Positions 13,201-25,134 of a DNA stretch of 64,000 nucleotides are shown piece after piece. The notes beneath the pieces were generated by a model. That model was not told the DNA's origin, searched no databases, and worked only from the letters and a program-made list of their open reading frames with translations. Source of the DNA: Mansonella perstans. Its lineage: Eukaryota; Nematoda; Chromadorea; Rhabditida; Onchocercidae. A program made the translations under genes and the position numbers. The number at the start of each line of letters is the position of its first letter. Position 1 is the first letter of the stretch. The DNA lies in the NCBI GenBank assembly GCA_037074765.1, contig JBAMDO010000036.1:372001-436000 (forward strand), given 5' to 3'.

Positions 13201-15476
13201 ATTTAGACATTGATTTGAAAATGTGAAAGTGGGTGAGAAAAATGATAGAAAATTCAATTGAGCCGATAGTCAACAGAATTGTTTTCCGGAGGACAAAGTA
13301 ATTAAAATATAGCCATGTCTCATTCTCTTTTTTACATTCGCCTTTTTAGTATCATCGAAAATCAATTTTTTAATTTCATACTGCTAGCTGACAATTCTTT
13401 CATCAATTTCACATAAACAGTATAAAATAAGGCAAAAATAGCAGTAAAAAAAAATGGAAATCAATGTAAATTATTTTTAAAAATAAACTTTTTGAAGTAA
13501 AAAAAAAAAAAAAAATTTAACATCACAACAATTATCAATTGAACATTTAAATGAATGGATGCATTAACTGAAAGGATTAGGAAGCTAACAATGTCATCTG
13601 ATGAATGATCACATCAGCAACAACAGAATGTATGCATGCATATTAAAGCAAATATTCCAATTGGAAAAGATGCGTTAAGAAAAAAATAATAATTTAAAAA
13701 AAGAACAATAAACAAAAAAAACTAAAAAAAGAATTTTTGTTATTTGTACTTTTATTTTTGTTTTTTGGCAATTGTGGATTTTTTTCTCTTTTTTTGTTCA
13801 GTGGGCTTAACTTTTCTTCTGCTATAAGTTGGTTCCACTTTTTGAATAATATTTTGAAAAGAATAAACAAAATTTAAAAAGCAAAAGTATGGAATTGTGC
13901 AGTTTTAACAAATCAAACATCTGATCAAATTTTAAGCTATCAACTAAATCAATAGCTGAATCTATAAGTATCCTTCGAAGAGCGCTAATTTCTTTTATCA
14001 TTTCGGTAATATGTTGATAAATTGATAAGCTAAAGTTAACAATAAAGTAAATATCATATATTAGTATGTAATATATGTTTATCATACTTTGATATATTAC
14101 ATGTTAACCTTACTTTAAGCGTTTGTTTTAATATAATATCAGATATGTTTCGATCAAAGTTTAAAACCAATAAAAAAAGTAGTGGATTGTTATGATAAAA
14201 TGACGAATTACGATATTAAATTATCAGTACTAAAAATTTGGTCCGTGATGAAACAATAACAGCTATTTTATATCAAATAAATGCAAAAATAATAGTATTT
14301 AAAAGTTTTCACGGAATTTTTTCCATAGGAAAATAGAAATTACAAATTCACTCCTTAATATAACAACAAATTAATTTATTTATTAGAATAAATCAGTAAT
14401 TATCAATAAATAATTAAATTGATCATGTGAATGAGAGGTATTTTACTGTTTCATCAATTATTTTTTTTCACATAGCTAATTCAATTCATTTTTATTAGAC
14501 AATTTTACAAGATAGAAATGCATCTTAAAGCAATTTATGATATCAACAACGAATAGAATAATGTAGAACATCAAAAACTCAAAAGAGATCGAAATGCCCT
14601 GCACTGCAAATTGTTGAGATAAAACTACGAATTAAGATATTCACTACCAGTACCAGAACTTTGGAAATAGAAACGCTGCGGTTGACAAGAACCATTTCAG
14701 AGTTAATCGCTCATCCTACGAGAGAGTTTTATATTGTTCACTTGTTTTTTAGAAAAATAAACTGCAAGACAGAGTGAATAATTTTAAACAAATGCTATCA
14801 CTCTCTCATTCAATTTCATCTCATCTTTTATGAATGAAATTTTGCGCATAAGCACATGCAGGAAAAAAGAGTTGCTTTCAATTTTTGCGAAGTGGAATAG
14901 AAGTAAAAAAAAACAAGTAGGATTTAACGACATTAATATTCTTCTCCGTGCAAGAATTTCTGTCCCATTTTTAAACGATGACAATATCATGACAACAGAA
15001 AATAACTGAAATAAAAATCACTTCCCGTAATTTTTCTTTTAAAACTTTCTCTTCATTGGCTTCTGTACAGAAACCGCTTCAAGCATTTTCAACTTCCATT
15101 TCGAATTAAAAAAAACAAAAAAAAAGTGAAAAATGTAAGCAAAGCGAATCAAGCGAATTGAGAAGTGAATTGAACACTCACTAAACCCATTTCATCGAGT
15201 TAAGAAACAATTTCAAAAACTCCATGCCGAGAAATACAAGATCATTAATGAAAATACACGTTAAGATATGTAAAGGCCACTAACGTATTAAATAATGTTA
15301 AAATAACATATTATATCCTTAACTTAAATTTATTCCTCTACATCGTATGAATAAAAGATCGCAGACTTATATCCTGTTATAAATATCAAAATTATTAAGG
15401 TCAAATTCCAAATCACCATCATTATTATTAAATCCGCTTCTAAATACAGCTTTTTCTCTTTTTAAATTTCGATATG

Positions 15477-18400
15477 TTATATTAATTCATCAACAGTCTC
15501 TAACTGCGAATAGTTTTCTGTTTTCATATCGTTTAATCCAAGTTCATCATTCTGTTCATTGGTCCGCTCATAGAATTCCTTTTTCAAGCGACTATCATCC
15601 ATTGAAGCATTCAGACTCTGAAAACTTGAAGTACGGTAATTTAATTGTCCAACTAATTTTTTCCAAGAATATTTTAATTAAATGAAGTTTGTCGTTTACT
15701 TATTCAAAAAAAAAGTCACAACCCAATATGGGAAGCACGTGAGAAAAAAATAATACCAAAATCCAGTACCAAAATACCAAAATCCTAAGCAGGTATTCAT
15801 ACTACCAGTTTTAATTATGCTGAAAAAGCATACATCATTTAACTACACGAAGAGAAGAAATCAGATATTTCCAGTACTCACCTGAATGTAACTATTACCC
15901 GTTGGATCGTCTAAAATTAAATGAACTTTTTTTTGCAACCGTAATATTTGCTCGAAGTTATCCAAAAATTTTTTCATGCGATCATTTTCCACTTCACTCT
16001 TACTATCTCCTACTAGGAAAAAATTTCCTTGTTCCTGGAATAATAAATAAAGCAAATGCAGCAGAATAAATTGAGAAGCATATAATTTCATTGTAACAAA
16101 AAACATGTAAAGATGGTGTCAAAAAGATTAGCTAATAAAATGTAGGAACCTTGAGCTGATCCCTGGTAGCTAAAAGTAAGCCCTCGACTGTTGTAAATCT
16201 TCCTGATAAAGCACCAGAACCAACTTCCAAATCGAGTTCAGGAATAGACATACTACATGTGTCTGATTTCAAGACATCCCGCGCAAGATCCATCTCCTGC
16301 AATGAAATTATTTTTGGGAATAATATTTAGATTACAAGGTCGTGCAACGTTCACCTTTTAAGTTTTTTGGCTCTTCTATCTACTAGTACCTTTTCTCATA
16401 ATATAAAGCTGCTACTGAGATGAAATTGAATGTCATAGATTTTAATTGTACTGTTCTTTTATTTTAAAAAATATAAGGAGTCAAAACCAACATTTTCTAT
16501 TAAAACAGTTAACCTGCAGCCATGATCTCGTATGGCAGCACCACTTTTAACTTCATTCGATTTCCATCCACAAGCATCACATGCTGTACACATTAGAATA
16601 ACTGTTGTAAAATAGGGAATATCTAAAAAAAATATCTAAATTACCGTGATTCTCATGACATATTACCAAACAGTATACATGAATAACGAATATAAGCTAA
16701 TAAAATGAAATCTGCAAATATATTTGATAACATATCTGTGGGCTTCATACACGTCTCCGTCGGGACACCACAATTAGGACAGTCAGTGGCAAACCTCAAT
16801 ACCTCATTCTTTGCATCATCATATGATTGAAATGGAGCAGAGTCTTCCTGAAAGAAGATACTGAAGGACCTACTTTGAGTTGAAAAATTATAAAACAAAA
16901 GGTTAGAAAATAAAAATATTAAACAAGTAAAGCACCTCATCTGCATCGTCAGCCACAAATCCTAGAAGTTTTTTATCAGCAAGATTTCGGTTGAAATGCG
17001 TTATGATGCAATGTGGATCCACATGAAATGGAATGGGATTTTGAACAAAACTATTACCGGACACGTCTCTTATTCTCTGAAACAGATATACAACTCTTTG
17101 TTTTTTCTGATATTTTGCCTTCATAATTCATTCTTCTAATTAAATCATCTTTTTTATTAAAGTAGAACTAATCAAAAAAATGTATGACGGAAAAATGGAC
17201 AAACCAGCGTAAATTCTTCCTGCAAATTAATTAGTCGCTCCACTCGCTTTACAAATTCATCAATTTTTTTTGCACTTTCAGGATCAGTTTGACGCCGTCG
17301 ATTTTGATCTTGACTAAGGCCAGTAATTATCCGCTGCAGAATTCCTTCCACTGTTGTTATTTCTAGAACAAAAAGATGCGTACATTTTGTTTTGATTGAC
17401 ACTCGCAATTCTGCTCTACAGTTTGAGACAGGTAACATAGGCCAAATAAATACAGTTTATTCATTGAAATACCCATTGAAAGAAACACAAACCACCAGGC
17501 TGAGATTTCGAAGGAATGTTAAGTTGTAGTTCTTTAATTTCAACTTCAGCATATTCTGATTTTATGACCTGTCGGTTCCAATCTGACAAATTTTTCACGT
17601 GTAAAACAATTTCGACCCCATGCTCCTACAACACTGAATTTATCTTACTGCATATGACAGAACTGTAAATTGTTACAAATTTAGTTTATATTAATTGCTG
17701 AAATCAGCCAACAGATTATTTGATGCTATAAAACAAATTTCAATCTTTTCGTGAAATGCTTTGAACTATTATTTAAATCCAGCTAATCGCCTTAGAAGTG
17801 CTACAAAAAGTGTGGGATTCAAATCTGCCAAACACATATTGCTCTAATTAATTGGGGGTTTTCTGGAAGAAATAGAACATACTTGTGCCGCTTCACCACT
17901 TTGCAACTCATTGTTGCTATAACCACAATGTTCACAATTAAATGACATTACAATAATTTGCCGATAAAAAGGGATCTTTGTGCATAGTATTCGGGTGATA
18001 CCCTGTAAATAAATAATCACCGTTATGCATAAACTACAAATAAAAAAAATTTTTATATCTTAAACAATAAATGATCCTAAATATTACAAGCGATTCATAT
18101 CACTTATTATATTAAAGATTTCGTTAGGAATAGTGCTAGAATAAATAATATTGATAATGGATGAAATTTACATCTTATGGTATGAAAAAAGTTTTCTGCT
18201 CTCTGAAATAACAAATTAAAGATTTACTGAATTTGGAATAAGAAGTGAAAAAAAAAAAGGCTTTACTATCATTACCAAAAAGTACAAGAAGAGTTTCATT
18301 TATTTGGAGTAGCAGAAAAAGAAAAAGTTTTCAAACACATCATCTTCAGAATTATGATGAAGAAATTGATTAAGCAAGCAAGAAGGACTGGCAATAAAAT

Positions 18401-18575
18401 AAGAGTAAGATAAGTCATATGATTTGAATTATAAGCTTCAAACATAATCACTAACATTTTGAAGGCAATTAACACATAAAGATTCCACTTCCATTGGTGC
18501 AACGTCATCATTATCGGCAGATAATTCATAGAATATCTTATCGTCCGTAGTATCTGTCCCACAACAACCATTCAT
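15477..18575 (-). CDS. Zinc finger protein ZPR1, 451 aa
   Basis: ZPR1 is an essential eukaryotic protein with two C4 zinc fingers. It is known as an eEF1A chaperone and receptor-tail or SMN-binding factor. Exons: 18575-18456, 18002-17883, 17625-17493, 17362-17205, 17076-16936, 16847-16736, 16622-16492, 16296-16150, 16034-15882, 15617-15477. Finger 1 uses C34/C37 and C63/C66; finger 2 uses C247/C250 and C276/C279. Each is followed by an SGxA(A/I)-type segment and a beta domain containing TTVEG (ITTVEGILQRI and FTTVEGLLLAT), the tandem ZPR1 architecture. The C-terminus NDELGLNDMKTE matches human. All junctions are GT-AG and in frame except intron 6 (16735-16623). There the conserved segment CMKPTDIPYF can only be kept with non-GT-AG borders. 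The total is close to human ZPR1 (459 aa). Confidence 0.95.
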
Positions 18576-18680
18576 ATTCTTAAAAATTATTTATCAATTT
18601 CTCATATAGTGTTGGTTTGAAGAATGTTAACAAAACATTTTAAAAGGTATCAATGAAAAAAACAATTATATAAAAATTTA

Positions 18681-18734
18681 CGTCAAAAATACACGTAAAG
18701 AAGTAAGTAAGCGTCAAAAATACACGTAAAGAAG
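18681..18734. repeat. 23-bp direct repeat, period 31
   Basis: The word starting cgtcaaaaatacacgtaaag occurs at 18681-18703 and 18712-18734. It lies about 105 bases upstream of the ZPR1 start codon, so it could sit in the promoter, although nothing ties it to regulation. Confidence 0.75.
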
Positions 18735-18816
18735 CGTAGATGAAAGGCTAATTAATCATGCAGTAGATGAAATATGAAAAAAAGGCTTCCAAAATAATTG
18801 AACAAATTTTGCAAAA

Positions 18817-18950
18817 AAAATAATCCATCCCTTTCCCCGCGAAAAAAGAGAAATAAAACTGAAAGTAAAATAATCCATCTGAAAGTAAAATAATCCATCT
18901 GAAAGTAAAATAATCCATCCCTTTCGAAAAAAGAGAAATAAAACTGAAAG
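18817..18950. repeat. Nested tandem duplication (20-bp unit, three copies)
   Basis: A 20-base unit (gaaagtaaaataatccatct) occurs at 18861-18880, 18881-18900 and 18901-18920, the last copy with one change. It is bracketed by two copies of a longer block containing aatccatccctttc and gaaaaaagagaaataaaact. The pattern suggests two rounds of local duplication upstream of ZPR1. Confidence 0.75.
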
Positions 18951-19175
18951 TATGAAAAGATGCAATCAAATTCATGGCCCTAAAAGTAATTTTATGCAAT
19001 AACAAATCTCAAATGAAAAATTGCTATGAATAAAAAAACAATCAATATTAAATATTAATATTATTGATAGTATCTGTTTACCCAAGCGAAATTTGTTCAG
19101 TCTGTTATCTTTTCTGTAGTTTTACTTGCCATTCTTTCTCTTATTGAATTTCACATTTTCGCATTCATTACTTCT

Positions 19176-19212
<37 letters not shown>

Positions 19213-20946
19213 TTAGTTGAAAAGTAGCAGTTCTCTCTTTTAAAATTTATTTCCAACTACTTGCTAACGAAATTGTCATTTCTAACAAGTTTTTTTTAAA
19301 GTTGCATAAATTGTCACAGTTATTTTATTAATCATTGTATATGAAGCTTTTGAAATAACAATTTGGTGACAATTTTTTTTATTCATGTGTTAAGACTACG
19401 AAAATATTCTTTCTGTTTTTATTTATTTTTTGAGTTGAATAAAATGTTTTAATTATAATTAATTTCATTAATAAAGTGAGGATAAGGTGACTGTAAAATA
19501 TAAAATGTAAACTTTCAATGATTGCTCTGCATTTTACACATTTGAAATAACTAGTTGAGTTGAGCTAAAAGAATTTTAAACAATTGAAAGCTTTTTACTT
19601 AGTTATTCAATGAATTCTAGTTTAGAATAAAAAAAGAGAAAGAATGAAAAGAAGTAAATGAAAATTTCAAGCGTACTTCATATGAAAAATACATTTTAAA
19701 CTTTTATGTTTTCGTTTTCTTCCATGGAAAATACAAAGTCATCCTATCACTCTAATTTTTGCTTGTTCCATTCAAAAACGTCTAATTATTATGAAGCTCA
19801 TTTGAAGTGCAAAAAATTTTGAATAAATTGCAAAAAAAATTTTTTTCGATAAAATTTTTATCTGATATAATTTCCGTCAGAAAATATGCATGCTGAGAAA
19901 ATATTGGAAATTTATATTCGGAATTGAATGATATTTGAATTTCTTATAATTTCATTTAAATTTTATTTTAGCTTGAATTCATTTACTACGTTTATATCTT
20001 GTGATTATTGATTTATTATTTTCAGCTTATATGCTTGCATTTATAAAAAGATATGTTTGCACTTCGCAACATTTATTGTAGTTTAGCAAATTATTTTGCA
20101 TATCTGAAAAATTAAATTATTCAAAAGTGTATTAGATATTTGAAGTATTTTAATACTTCAAAAAAACATTTCTTATTTTTGTTTGCTAGCCAGAAATGAT
20201 TATAGCTTGTTTTCATTTAACATATGTTAAATTTTGGCAACTGAAAATTTTTGAGCGATTTTGAATAATTCAAATACCGTATGCTTATCTATTTAGCTAT
20301 TAGTTGTAATTATTCAATAAAAAAATTCATGTCCAATGAAAAATAATTTGAAACAATTATTATCAATGGGATGTAAAAGCAAAGCAGCGCTCTGGAATAC
20401 TGAAATTAGGAGAAAATTGCTCTTTAAGAGAAAATTTTCGCAAAAACTTGGGAAGGAATGAACAATTAAAATCAAAAGGATCGAAAAATTTCTGTATTTG
20501 ATATAGCTGAATGAAGAAACAATCAATGCTTCTATTTTCTCTTTCTCAATGTTATTTTTGGTTATTTTAATGAAATTTGCATAATTTATCACTTTAATTA
20601 ACTTTTTTTTTTTTTTAGATGCTGATAAGCAAGTAAGCCTTGCCCTTCATTTCTTTGATCTCATTCGCTTTCTTCATTGCATTTTAAAAACCATTGTATA
20701 CTTTAGTTATTGTGACTCATTTTATTTGTTAAATATGTATTTAATCTGTCAACAATATTCATAGTGAACTGTGCATACTTTTGTATGTTACTTAATATTT
20801 CTCTTGGTTAGTACATTAACAAACAAATAGATACAGAATGTGTGAACACTTGTATTTGCTGTACAATCTTCTTATTATTCCATAAAATGCCAAGAGTAAT
20901 TAATATTTAAAATATTTAACTTTTAAAAAGTTAATAACTTTTAAAA

Positions 20947-20991
20947 AGAAGTTCTTTTAATGTCTTTAAAAAAGACATTAAAAGAACTTCT
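20947..20991. repeat. Perfect 21-bp inverted repeat with 3-nt loop
   Basis: Bases 20947-20967 are exactly reverse-complementary to 20971-20991, with only AAA between. A smaller palindrome (aacttttaaaaagtt) lies immediately to the left. Such a stem would form a stable hairpin in RNA or cruciform in DNA. The very short loop argues against a typical microRNA precursor. It lies in intergenic DNA between ZPR1 and the globin. Confidence 0.8.
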
Positions 20992-21769
20992 CTAATTATT
21001 ACCAATTTAATTATTCGGAACCATAGTCTTATCTGTGAAAACATTCTAAATTATCCTATTTCTATTAATGCTTTTTTTTGCAAGGAATAGCACCAATCAC
21101 ATGTTATGCTCACTTCATATTTGTAACTAAAGTTTTGCAAAGAAAAGTAAATGCATCCTTAATTTGTCAACTATTTTTTACATTGCTCAAAAAAAATTGG
21201 AACTTTTGTAATGGATGAAATAAAATTTTCAATAAACTCGATTATTAAATACAAAGATGAGAAAAAAAGATCTATAACTTTCTAATTAAAATATTTATTC
21301 CTTTTTTTTTCGAAATATTTATTTAAATTTGGAAAAAATTTGTTTAAAAACATTTTATTAGAAACAAAAGGATCTCATGAGCAATTTTCACTTTAAATCG
21401 TTTCTTCATGTAATTATTTTTCAAATAGAAAGAAAGAAAATTATATGGATTTAATTAGTAGGTCTTTGCAATATTTTTTTTTTCATATTTAATCGAATAC
21501 TGCAATCACCACTATTTTATATTTCTAATTACAATTTATCAATTTATATTTAATTCAATTAAAGCATTAGCTTATTGGAGTGTAAGAAAATAACTATTTA
21601 AACAATTGTCCATGCGAATTTTTCTTTGCGTGTTTAATTGCTTAGTATTTTCTTTACTCTAAATTATGATGAAATGGAATAAATGAATGAAACATTTGTG
21701 GGAGTTTTAGCTTAAAAAATTCTAATCATTACTTTTGTTTTGAGTGATTGGAATTGAAAATTGAACTCT

Positions 21770-21795
21770 TTTGTGAACAAAAATTTGTTCACAAA
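21770..21795. repeat. Perfect 12-bp inverted repeat with 2-nt loop
   Basis: tttgtgaacaaa at 21770-21781 pairs exactly with tttgttcacaaa at 21784-21795 across an AA spacer. The nearly continuous dyad could be a palindromic binding site or a chance feature. No adjacent gene is close enough to assign a role. Confidence 0.65.
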
Positions 21796-24700
21796 TTTTG
21801 TCACATTTCACTTCTCATTGTCTATCTCCATGTGCTAATATGAAAAAGTTTTAATTTCTAACAAATTTTATTAATTCTGCATTTTCTTATTTTGTACATC
21901 ACAATCTTCATCCAGAATAATTGCAACTTGAACCTAATTATTTCATTCGGTGAAAAAAAAAAATGAAAATTTAAAGATGTTAGACACTGATTGCCTAACT
22001 GAAATAGTGAATATTAAGTTTAACAAAAAAGAGTATGTATTATAATTTATTGCCTTTTTCCATTATTTATTAAATCAGATAGAGCTAATTTGTAAGACGC
22101 AACTGTTGTAATTGGCATTAGCATTTAGAAGTTGTTAGTTTGTAGCAAATTTGTCGTAAACATATGTAAAAAGTAGTATTTAGCAGATAATTAAATGACT
22201 CAAACTAGCAGATTTCTTTAAAAAGCTACAAATGATCAAGAAGTAAAATCAATTCAGTGCTTCATCATGTTTTTTTAATTATTGCAATTTTTGAAACAAA
22301 TTGATTTATTTGGATCATTAATTTAATTTTATGATCAATTTGTTAGCAGCAATTTTAATTCAGCATTCCATATTGCGCGGTTTATCAGAGAGAATTGAAC
22401 TATGATCATTGGGTGGGAGGAGGAGGCTGCTTTTTATCATTAGCAGCTGTGTCATATGAAAATGATTTGTTTAAAAAACCAATAAATATTTAATTTTTTT
22501 TTTTAAAGTTGTCAACTTTTAATAATAATTTTTTTTTTTTTAACCGGACCTTTTATATAAATTTCTCTCAAAGGCATAGTTCTCCATAATGAAAATTTTT
22601 AATTTTTGATAATAAATTCATAAAATAATAATAGCAGAAAAATTGCGATAATAAATTAACAAATAATCATTTTATATATTGTGTTTGCAGAAAACTTTTT
22701 GCATTTCATACTTATTTTTGATCTCTCCTAGTTAATAATTTATTAATTAAAATTTTGTTAGTTGATTAAAATTGGTGTGTAAAAATTTTCAACATGCAAG
22801 TTTTTATTTCCTTTCTTTCGTTTAAACTTTTTGCAAAAAAATTATTAAATTATCGAGAATTCTCATGCAGATCAGTTTACTTATCAGTCCGCAGTCATTT
22901 CAAAGCGAAATCGAATAAAAAACTGAAAAAAAGAAACTAAGCTTTCACAAAGTTTTATTACGAATCTTGGCATTTCCAACAAGCAATTTTGACTTTTTAA
23001 TGGAAAGGAGCAACTTTTTTAATGGAAAAGGAAATGGGCGATAGTTATGTTGGCAAACTTGGTTCCAATAATTTTTTGTCCGTGTTGAAATTGAAAATTA
23101 TGTTGCTGATTTAATTAACGAATGAAAAAAAATGAAGAGTGGAAATGGCATTTGACATGGAAATGATATGGGAATTGAAGCATCATTTTATTTGGATAAA
23201 AAAAAGAAAAAAGAAAAATGATGACCATTTGAAATTGTTACACAATATGATTAGCAAGTGATGAGCATTTGTTCAGAGAAATGAATTTTGAAAATTTTTT
23301 AAAATTATAATCAGTTGAATTAAAATGTAGCAAATTTTTCATGCTCATCACTTGCTAATGTTTCATGTGGGCAAACTTTTTTAAGTGAATAATTTTGCAG
23401 TATATTGAAACAAATCTTTAGGGAAAATTTTAAAATGCAAAATTAAAGCTTATTCATTGCTACGATTACTATTTACTGCTTTATCAGCTTTATTACTTTG
23501 ATTTTTGATGTTGTGTCTGTTGCTAGTATGCTGTATGGAGCTATATCTTCGATATTTCATATTCTCATGGGCAAATGACTGCAATAATTGCATATTGAAA
23601 TTGCGAGTTCAAACATTTTTTAATGCTTAACACATTTAACAACATATTGGAATGTATCTCGTTCTTTTTGGTATTACTCTAAAAATAGTTTTTTCTAACT
23701 AATCAAAACTGCAATAATGTCGTATTAGAATGCGTTACGTTTTTTTTTTTGATATTCCAAATTGTTTTGATTTTTTTTTCCCTCAAACTAATTTTATGGC
23801 ATCAAATAAACTTACAATGAATGAGCATTGATTTGATTGATTATTTTTTGTTGAAATTTTTTGAAATTATTTAAAATTTGTCGCTTGTTCCCTACAGCAA
23901 TACGAATGCATTAAGTTATCGTAATTTGCCAGCAATGCAATGCAATGTAAGTATGGTTTAAGAAATTAATAGGTATGGTTTCCGATGAACAACAAAGAGA
24001 TAAAAATAATTACAAAAATGAAATAATTACATTTTCTTTCTCGATCTTTAAAAAAAAAATATTTATTTTTTGAAATTTAGCAGCAAATGAAAGAGAAATA
24101 GTTGTTAATGAAGTATCACCTGTTTGTCGTTGAATGGTCTTTCTTGCTGTTTATGGTTAATAACGGAGTGCAAACTATTTACTCATTTTTGCATATAAAT
24201 ATTTTTTCCAATTCTATTTATTGCAAATAAATCTGTAACGGAGTTTTTGCGCAAAATAGGCATTGTTAAATAATGAATGATAATGCCTTAAAGTATGGCG
24301 AAAAAAAGATATTAGCAATTAATATGCTATTTCAACATAAATCTTCATAACTATGTAGTAACTTATTCTTCCTAAAATCCAAAATGAAATGTTTTAGTCA
24401 GTTGTAAATCGCTTTATCAGTTGTAAATCAAAATTTAATTTAGTCAAATTTCTAACAGAAAAAAAGCAAATTTAACTTAAGTAACTTTTTGCTACTAAAA
24501 TTCAAAAAAAAAAAAAAAAAAAACAGAGTTTCCCGACTATGATACTGACAGGACAGATGAACATTTTCCAGAACAATCAAAGCAATTATCGATGTCAGTC
24601 ACAGCTTTTCCGGCTTTATTAAAGTTTTATTCCGTTTACATGTTACAAGAGAGTATATAAAATTTAAAATCATGTGATCAATTAAATTTTCATTGCAAAT

Positions 24701-24955
24701 TCATTAAATTTTTAATTGATTAAATCTATTTTTGGGAAATATCAAAAAAAAATAGCATAGATTCTATTCTCATATTACAGGATCGTAAAATTTAGCAATA
24801 ATTTAAAAATTTGTAATGAAATTTGAATGTTTCAATTAATTTAACTTACGGTTATGAGATGTAATGGAGGAAGTGGAAAAATTTTTATTAAAGATATGGA
24901 TAATTAGCGCATGTTCTATTTAAGAAAATATGAAAATTAAATTTTTGCTAAATTT

Positions 24956-25014
24956 TTGAAAGCAATATTGAAAGCAATATTATTGAAAGTAATATTATTG
25001 AAAGCAATATTATT
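24956..25014. repeat. Short tandem repeat upstream of globin
   Basis: Four copies of a ttgaaagcaatatta-like unit run with periods of 12, 15 and 15 bases. The array ends about 120 bases before the globin ATG and may lie in its promoter. It produces an open frame with a repeated KAIL peptide, which I regard as an artefact of the repeat. Confidence 0.7.
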
Positions 25015-25111
25015 TCGTGACATTGAGCTATTATGTCACAATTTGCAATATTACGCGTATATATCACAATATTTTTTCTCAATTATCTTGCAAGTTGCTA
25101 ATTCATTTTCA

Positions 25112-25134
25112 GAAATCCGAAAATTATTTTCGAC
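25112..25134 (+). promoter_or_regulatory. Possible spliced-leader acceptor and 5' UTR of globin
   Basis: The sequence AATTCATTTTCAG ends at 25112, only 22 bases before the globin start codon at 25135. A TTTTCAG followed closely by the first ATG is typical of nematode trans-splice acceptors. A cis-intron from an unseen upstream non-coding exon would look the same. Confidence 0.4.

Larger units (their letters stand above)
8473..15476. other. 7-kb intergenic region with low-complexity DNA
   Basis: No exon with recognisable protein similarity was seen on either strand. The part next to snb-1 presumably holds its promoter. Contents include a degenerate A/T-rich tandem array (8621-8808), a 19-bp inverted repeat pair (8812-8945), a 25-bp direct duplication (10233-10286), a (TC)n run near 11875-11893, and many poly-A and poly-T runs. 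The left end near 9000-9300 has several CGTCAC/ACGTGAC-like words that could be regulatory, but I cannot support a specific site. Confidence 0.55.
18576..25134. other. 6.5-kb intergenic region
   Basis: This stretch separates the divergent ZPR1 (leftward) and globin (rightward) genes, so both promoters lie within it. It is strongly AT-rich with long T and A runs. Recognised items are local duplications at 18681-18950, two strong hairpins (20947-20991 and 21770-21795) and a short tandem repeat just before the globin start (24956-25014). No open frame has recognisable homology. Confidence 0.55.
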
